Assembly: GCA_009774395.1 (NCBI GenBank)
Contig: VSNQ01000004.1
Span: 13,788 to 77,787, forward strand
Direction: 5' to 3'
DNA: 64,000 nucleotides
From: Lachnospiraceae bacterium
GTDB lineage: Bacteria > Bacillota > Clostridia > Lachnospirales > Lachnospiraceae
Shown: positions 61,226 to 64,000 of the stretch, piece after piece
Layout: every line of letters starts with the position of its first letter
Position numbering within the stretch: the first letter of the stretch is position 1
Program-made: the position numbers and the translations under genes
Notes under the pieces: generated by a model
Told to the model about the DNA's origin: nothing
Database searches by the model: none
Seen by the model: the letters and a program-made list of their open reading frames with translations, nothing else

Positions 61226-63037
61226 CTACTCAACCATACAAATATGGTACTCACTATTGATTTCACATATTTTCCCCAAATCACACTTGGGTCTGCGGTC
61301 ATAAGTTAACAGCCCATTTACTTCCTGCTCTACGTCCGTTAGCTGCGTATAGCAAAATCCCCACAGCGCTTTTGATGCTAATACCGCCTCCAAAACCCTC
61401 TTATATTCACACAAAAAAGCTTCTTCGGATTCAACCAAAGTATAGCCCCATCCCGACTGCTCTACCACATTATAACCAATGCCGCCAAACTCCGTTAGCA
61501 GTATCGGCTGCCCTTGATAACAAAAACCCTCTGCGAAATTAGGCCACGGACTGGAATGTCTTTTTAATAAATACTCTTTGGTGGATAAGGTTTCTTTAAA
61601 ATATTGGTACTGCTCTGTTTCCTGTGCCTGCCCATGCGCATAATTATGAACTGCCACAATATCCGTGTCGGTTGCCGCCCAGCCATCGTTGGAAATCACA
61701 AGGCGCGTGGTGTCTAGTGTGTGAAGCAAATGATAAAGTGCCTGTGAAAAATGCTGCTGCTGACGGTCAAATGCAATATTGGGAACACCCCAGCTTTCAT
61801 TAACTGGCACCCATGTAATAATACAAGGATGATTATAGTCCCTTTTTAATATATCTTTCCACTCGGTTATTAACCGCTCAACAGATTCTCGATTAAAAAC
61901 CGCCGCATTTGCACATTCCCCCCACACCAAAAAACCCATTTTATCTGCCCAGTGAAGGAATCGCGGATCTTCCGTTTTCTGATGCTTGCGGCAGCCATTA
62001 AAGCCCATATCCTTAGCCATCTGGATATCCTTGCGATAGTCGTCATCCGATGGCGCAGTTAACAGCCCCTCCGGCCAGTATCCTTGATCTAATACCAGTT
62101 TTTGATAATACGGCATATTATTTAAGTAAACCATACCATTTTTTGCTTCCACTTTCCTCATGCCGAAGTAAGAATATACTTTATCCAAAATCTCGCTGCC
62201 TGCTGTCAAAGAAAGTTCCATATCAAATAAATTGGGGGTTTCCGGTGTCCATGCCCAGCTTTCTCCATGATAGTTTGTACGGAAAATATGCTCCTGAAAT
62301 AAATCCGCTGTAAATGAAATTTTTTCCAAAGTTCTCTTTTGCTCAGTCACATCAACACTACCGCTTGCCACCTTTTCCCCGTGATAAAAAATATAGTACC
62401 ACAATACTGACTCTGTGCCGGCATTTGCAATTTCTAAGTCCACCTGCACTTTTCCAGCATCAAATTGAGGCGTAATATACAACGCTTTTATATGCTGCTG
62501 TTCCACTACTTCAAGCCAAACCGTCTGCCAAATCCCCGTTGTGTTCGTATACCAAATTCCCCTTGACTTTTCCTCCCAAAACTGTTTTCCCCTTGGTATG
62601 CTCTCATCGGTACATGGATCTTTTGCCCTTACACTAATAACCTGTCTTCCCTCCTGCCGCAAAAAATCTGTAATATCCACTTCAAAACTGGTATGCCCGC
62701 CGATATGACTGCACACATGATTCCCATTAATATAGATATCTGCTTCATAATCAACTGCTCCCATATGTAAAATCACCGCTTCATGCTGTGTCCACGCAAT
62801 TTCAAATTCCTTTTGATACCATACAATATCATGCGGTTCTCGCAAGCCGATTCCGCTTAATTTTGATTGATATACAAAAGGTACCTCAATCATGTACGGA
62901 TATTTTTCTTCCTTTTCAAACCATTGTTCCTTTATCCCAATATCTTGATCGTCAAATGCAAAACGCCATTTGCCGTTTAAATTCTTCCAATTTTCCCGCA
63001 CCAACTGCGGACGCGGATATTCTGTTCTCGTTGTCAT
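61226..63037 (-). CDS. Glycoside hydrolase family 2 (beta-galactosidase/glucuronidase type)
   Basis: 603 residues with the three GH2 N-terminal domains: jelly-roll (about 1-180, including WYQKEFEI and ADIYINGNHV), immunoglobulin-like (about 180-290) and a TIM barrel. The likely acid/base is Glu414 (WVPVNESWG) and the nucleophile Glu516 (LLTEFGG). No signal peptide, so the enzyme is intracellular. The sugar specificity (galactoside, glucuronide, mannoside) cannot be read. There is no transporter or regulator beside it. Confidence 0.93.
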   Translation of the reverse strand: MTTRTEYPRPQLVRENWKNLNGKWRFAFDDQDIGIKEQWFEKEEKYPYMIEVPFVYQSKLSGIGLREPHDIVWYQKEFEIAWTQHEAVILHMGAVDYEADIYINGNHVCSHIGGHTSFEVDITDFLRQEGRQVISVRAKDPCTDESIPRGKQFWEEKSRGIWYTNTTGIWQTVWLEVVEQQHIKALYITPQFDAGKVQVDLEIANAGTESVLWYYIFYHGEKVASGSVDVTEQKRTLEKISFTADLFQEHIFRTNYHGESWAWTPETPNLFDMELSLTAGSEILDKVYSYFGMRKVEAKNGMVYLNNMPYYQKLVLDQGYWPEGLLTAPSDDDYRKDIQMAKDMGFNGCRKHQKTEDPRFLHWADKMGFLVWGECANAAVFNRESVERLITEWKDILKRDYNHPCIITWVPVNESWGVPNIAFDRQQQHFSQALYHLLHTLDTTRLVISNDGWAATDTDIVAVHNYAHGQAQETEQYQYFKETLSTKEYLLKRHSSPWPNFAEGFCYQGQPILLTEFGGIGYNVVEQSGWGYTLVESEEAFLCEYKRVLEAVLASKALWGFCYTQLTDVEQEVNGLLTYDRRPKCDLGKICEINSEYHICMVE

Positions 63038-63256
63038 ATTTATAATAATACTCCCTTTTCATATACAAATTTTGTCCTACCGTTCCAAACTGTATGGCAA
63101 ATCTTAACGTTTATCCGTATTCGAATCTTTCAACTTCGATTCTTGACGTTTTTTAGCGATTTGTGTTGTTATTTGTTATTTACAGTATGACATAATACTT
63201 AGGGTAATTCAAGGATTTTATCAAGAAATAAAGAATAGAAAGCAACCATTCAGCCT
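63038..63256. other. Gap upstream of the GH2 gene with a partial palindromic element
   Basis: No gene. Around 63086-63122 there is one arm of the palindromic element (GGCAAATCTTAACG and then CGTATTCG). It must contain the GH2 promoter; no clear -35/-10 pair was picked. Confidence 0.4.
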
Positions 63257-63355
63257 GGGAGTTATCGCAATAAACTATGATTATACAAGATATCGTATCA
63301 ATGGCAGCATGATGTTAGACTATCCTGTATACGTTTTCCTTATTGCGACAGACCC
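63257..63355. mobile_element. MITE-like element, GGGGCTGTCGCA family
   Basis: A 99-bp copy: the left end GGGAGTTATCGCAATAA is diverged; the right end, reverse-complemented, is GGGTCTGTCGCAATAAGG. The interior TGATTATACAAGATAT matches the copies at 22203 and 28927. Confidence 0.6.
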
Positions 63356-63474
63356 GTGAAACAGCGTAGTGGCAGAGATGCATCAAGCCAAGAAAAAAAG
63401 CCAACGGTCTGCAATATTTTTCTTATTGCCAAGCCGCCAGCTCAATTTACATTATAGTCCAAAAGACAGTTCTA

Positions 63475-64000
63475 TCACAATATATCTGATTTATCTTCTC
63501 CCTGTTGATTTGATTGTCCGAAAACCTCATTTTCTGCGCTTTCACCAATGCTATTGGTTTCTTCTTCTATTGTATTCTGCATTTCCTGTACTTTGTTATC
63601 ATCTGCAATTGCCCTCATAATGCGATTCATGTCCTCAGGCGAAAACATTGTAATTGCCTTTGATAAATCTCCAATGCTATCGCGATTTACCATAAGGCAG
63701 CCACCTTTCGATAAAGGAATTGTCAATACGTTCCTTTTATCGCTGGTTACATCTCCAAGGCATATTGCATTTTTTCCAGCATCACAAGTAAATACAACGC
63801 CATTATATTCAATTACCCCATCTTTTGCAAGATAGCCGTATGGAACATTATCGCTATAAACCCCATTTAATTTATCCATAATATAGTTACTTTTTACTTG
63901 ACTTTCTTTATATAGACTCTCCAATTGTTCTTTTCTTTTTTCTTCCTGTTGTTCCTTAATTTCTTCTATATTCTTATCAACCTGTGTCTTATAAACATCT
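63475..64000 (-). CDS. Uncharacterised protein, 5' end outside window
   Basis: The frame is open from the stop at 63475 to the window end. At least 175 residues are visible; a TTG at 63924 is unlikely to be the start, since the upstream frame continues with a charged Glu/Lys/Gln-rich helix. The globular part contains NYIMDKLNGVYSDNVPYGYL, FTCDAGKNAICLGD, and SKGGCLMVNRDSIGDLSKAI with MFSPEDMNRIMRAI. This type of C-terminal domain is seen in uncharacterised Lachnospiraceae proteins; the function is unknown. The C-terminal tail is acidic and polar. Confidence 0.7.
   Translation of the reverse strand, partial: DVYKTQVDKNIEEIKEQQEEKRKEQLESLYKESQVKSNYIMDKLNGVYSDNVPYGYLAKDGVIEYNGVVFTCDAGKNAICLGDVTSDKRNVLTIPLSKGGCLMVNRDSIGDLSKAITMFSPEDMNRIMRAIADDNKVQEMQNTIEEETNSIGESAENEVFGQSNQQGEDKSDIL

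Noticed and set aside
63100..63170. TTCGAATC stretch resembling a tRNA T-loop
   Set aside because: No acceptor or anticodon arms can be paired around it.

Overview
The window is a low-GC Firmicutes chromosome segment, most likely class Clostridia and probably Lachnospiraceae. This rests on the miaB-mutS-mutL order, the rnhB/FliK-like/FlhB-like/yraN/pgeF neighbourhood of flagellated Gram-positives, the strong AGGAGG ribosome sites, and the lipoproteins and secreted transglutaminase-like proteins. No 16S gene or tRNA was seen, so no genus is named.

Layout. (1) 1-8240: a type I-C CRISPR-Cas locus, cas5c (cut by the window start)-cas8c-cas7c-cas4-cas1-cas2, followed by a leader and an array of 37 repeats. 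An internal in-frame start with its own ribosome site in cas8c should make the small subunit Cas11c. The cas1-cas2 gap is filled by two decayed copies of the cas1 3' end at an exact 70-bp period. (2) 8471-17701: mutL, mutS, a SulP anion transporter and miaB, all on the minus strand, with repeat-rich gaps. (3) 17868-19268: a solitary TnpB transposon (IS605 type) with similar hairpins at both ends. (4) 19269-31903: an accessory region with a repeat-bearing lipoprotein, a zinc-ribbon membrane protein, an AraC-type regulator, a PD-(D/E)XK nuclease-like protein, a 1519-residue surface protein, a small secreted transglutaminase-like protein, a CoiA-like protein and a Nudix hydrolase. (5) 32253-43374: a nine-gene minus-strand cluster built round a MoxR-type AAA+ ATPase, a vWA protein, a DUF5682-type protein and a SWIM zinc-finger protein. 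It also carries two paralogous helical-repeat proteins, a retropepsin-like protein with a small partner, and a HisI-like protein lacking its usual acidic metal ligands. It resembles the uncharacterised yehL-yehM-yehP-yehQ set of E. coli and is the best candidate for a poorly described system. (6) 43490-49951: housekeeping genes pgeF, a GNAT gene, yraN, flhB-like, fliK-like, rnhB and a coiled-coil protein. (7) 50259-59912: two tandem lipoproteins that join a propeller-like domain to an ABC-type solute-binding domain, a chemotaxis receptor, and an OmpR-type two-component system. Both lipoprotein genes and the two-component operon have the same promoter architecture (two TTTAGAGA-like repeats 11 bp apart, then 9 bp to the -10), which suggests one regulon. 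(8) 59963-64000: a DUF4272 protein, a glycoside hydrolase family 2 enzyme and a truncated gene.

Several families of short non-coding repeats are scattered between genes: a roughly 100-bp imperfect palindrome (four good copies), a roughly 100-bp element with GGGGCTGTCGCA-type ends (three full copies and one part), a 167-bp element with 26-27 bp inverted ends, and arrays of a 14-bp unit. Two of the palindromes extend the reading frames of unrelated genes and produce false N-termini. All names come from reading motifs by eye; no database search was possible.
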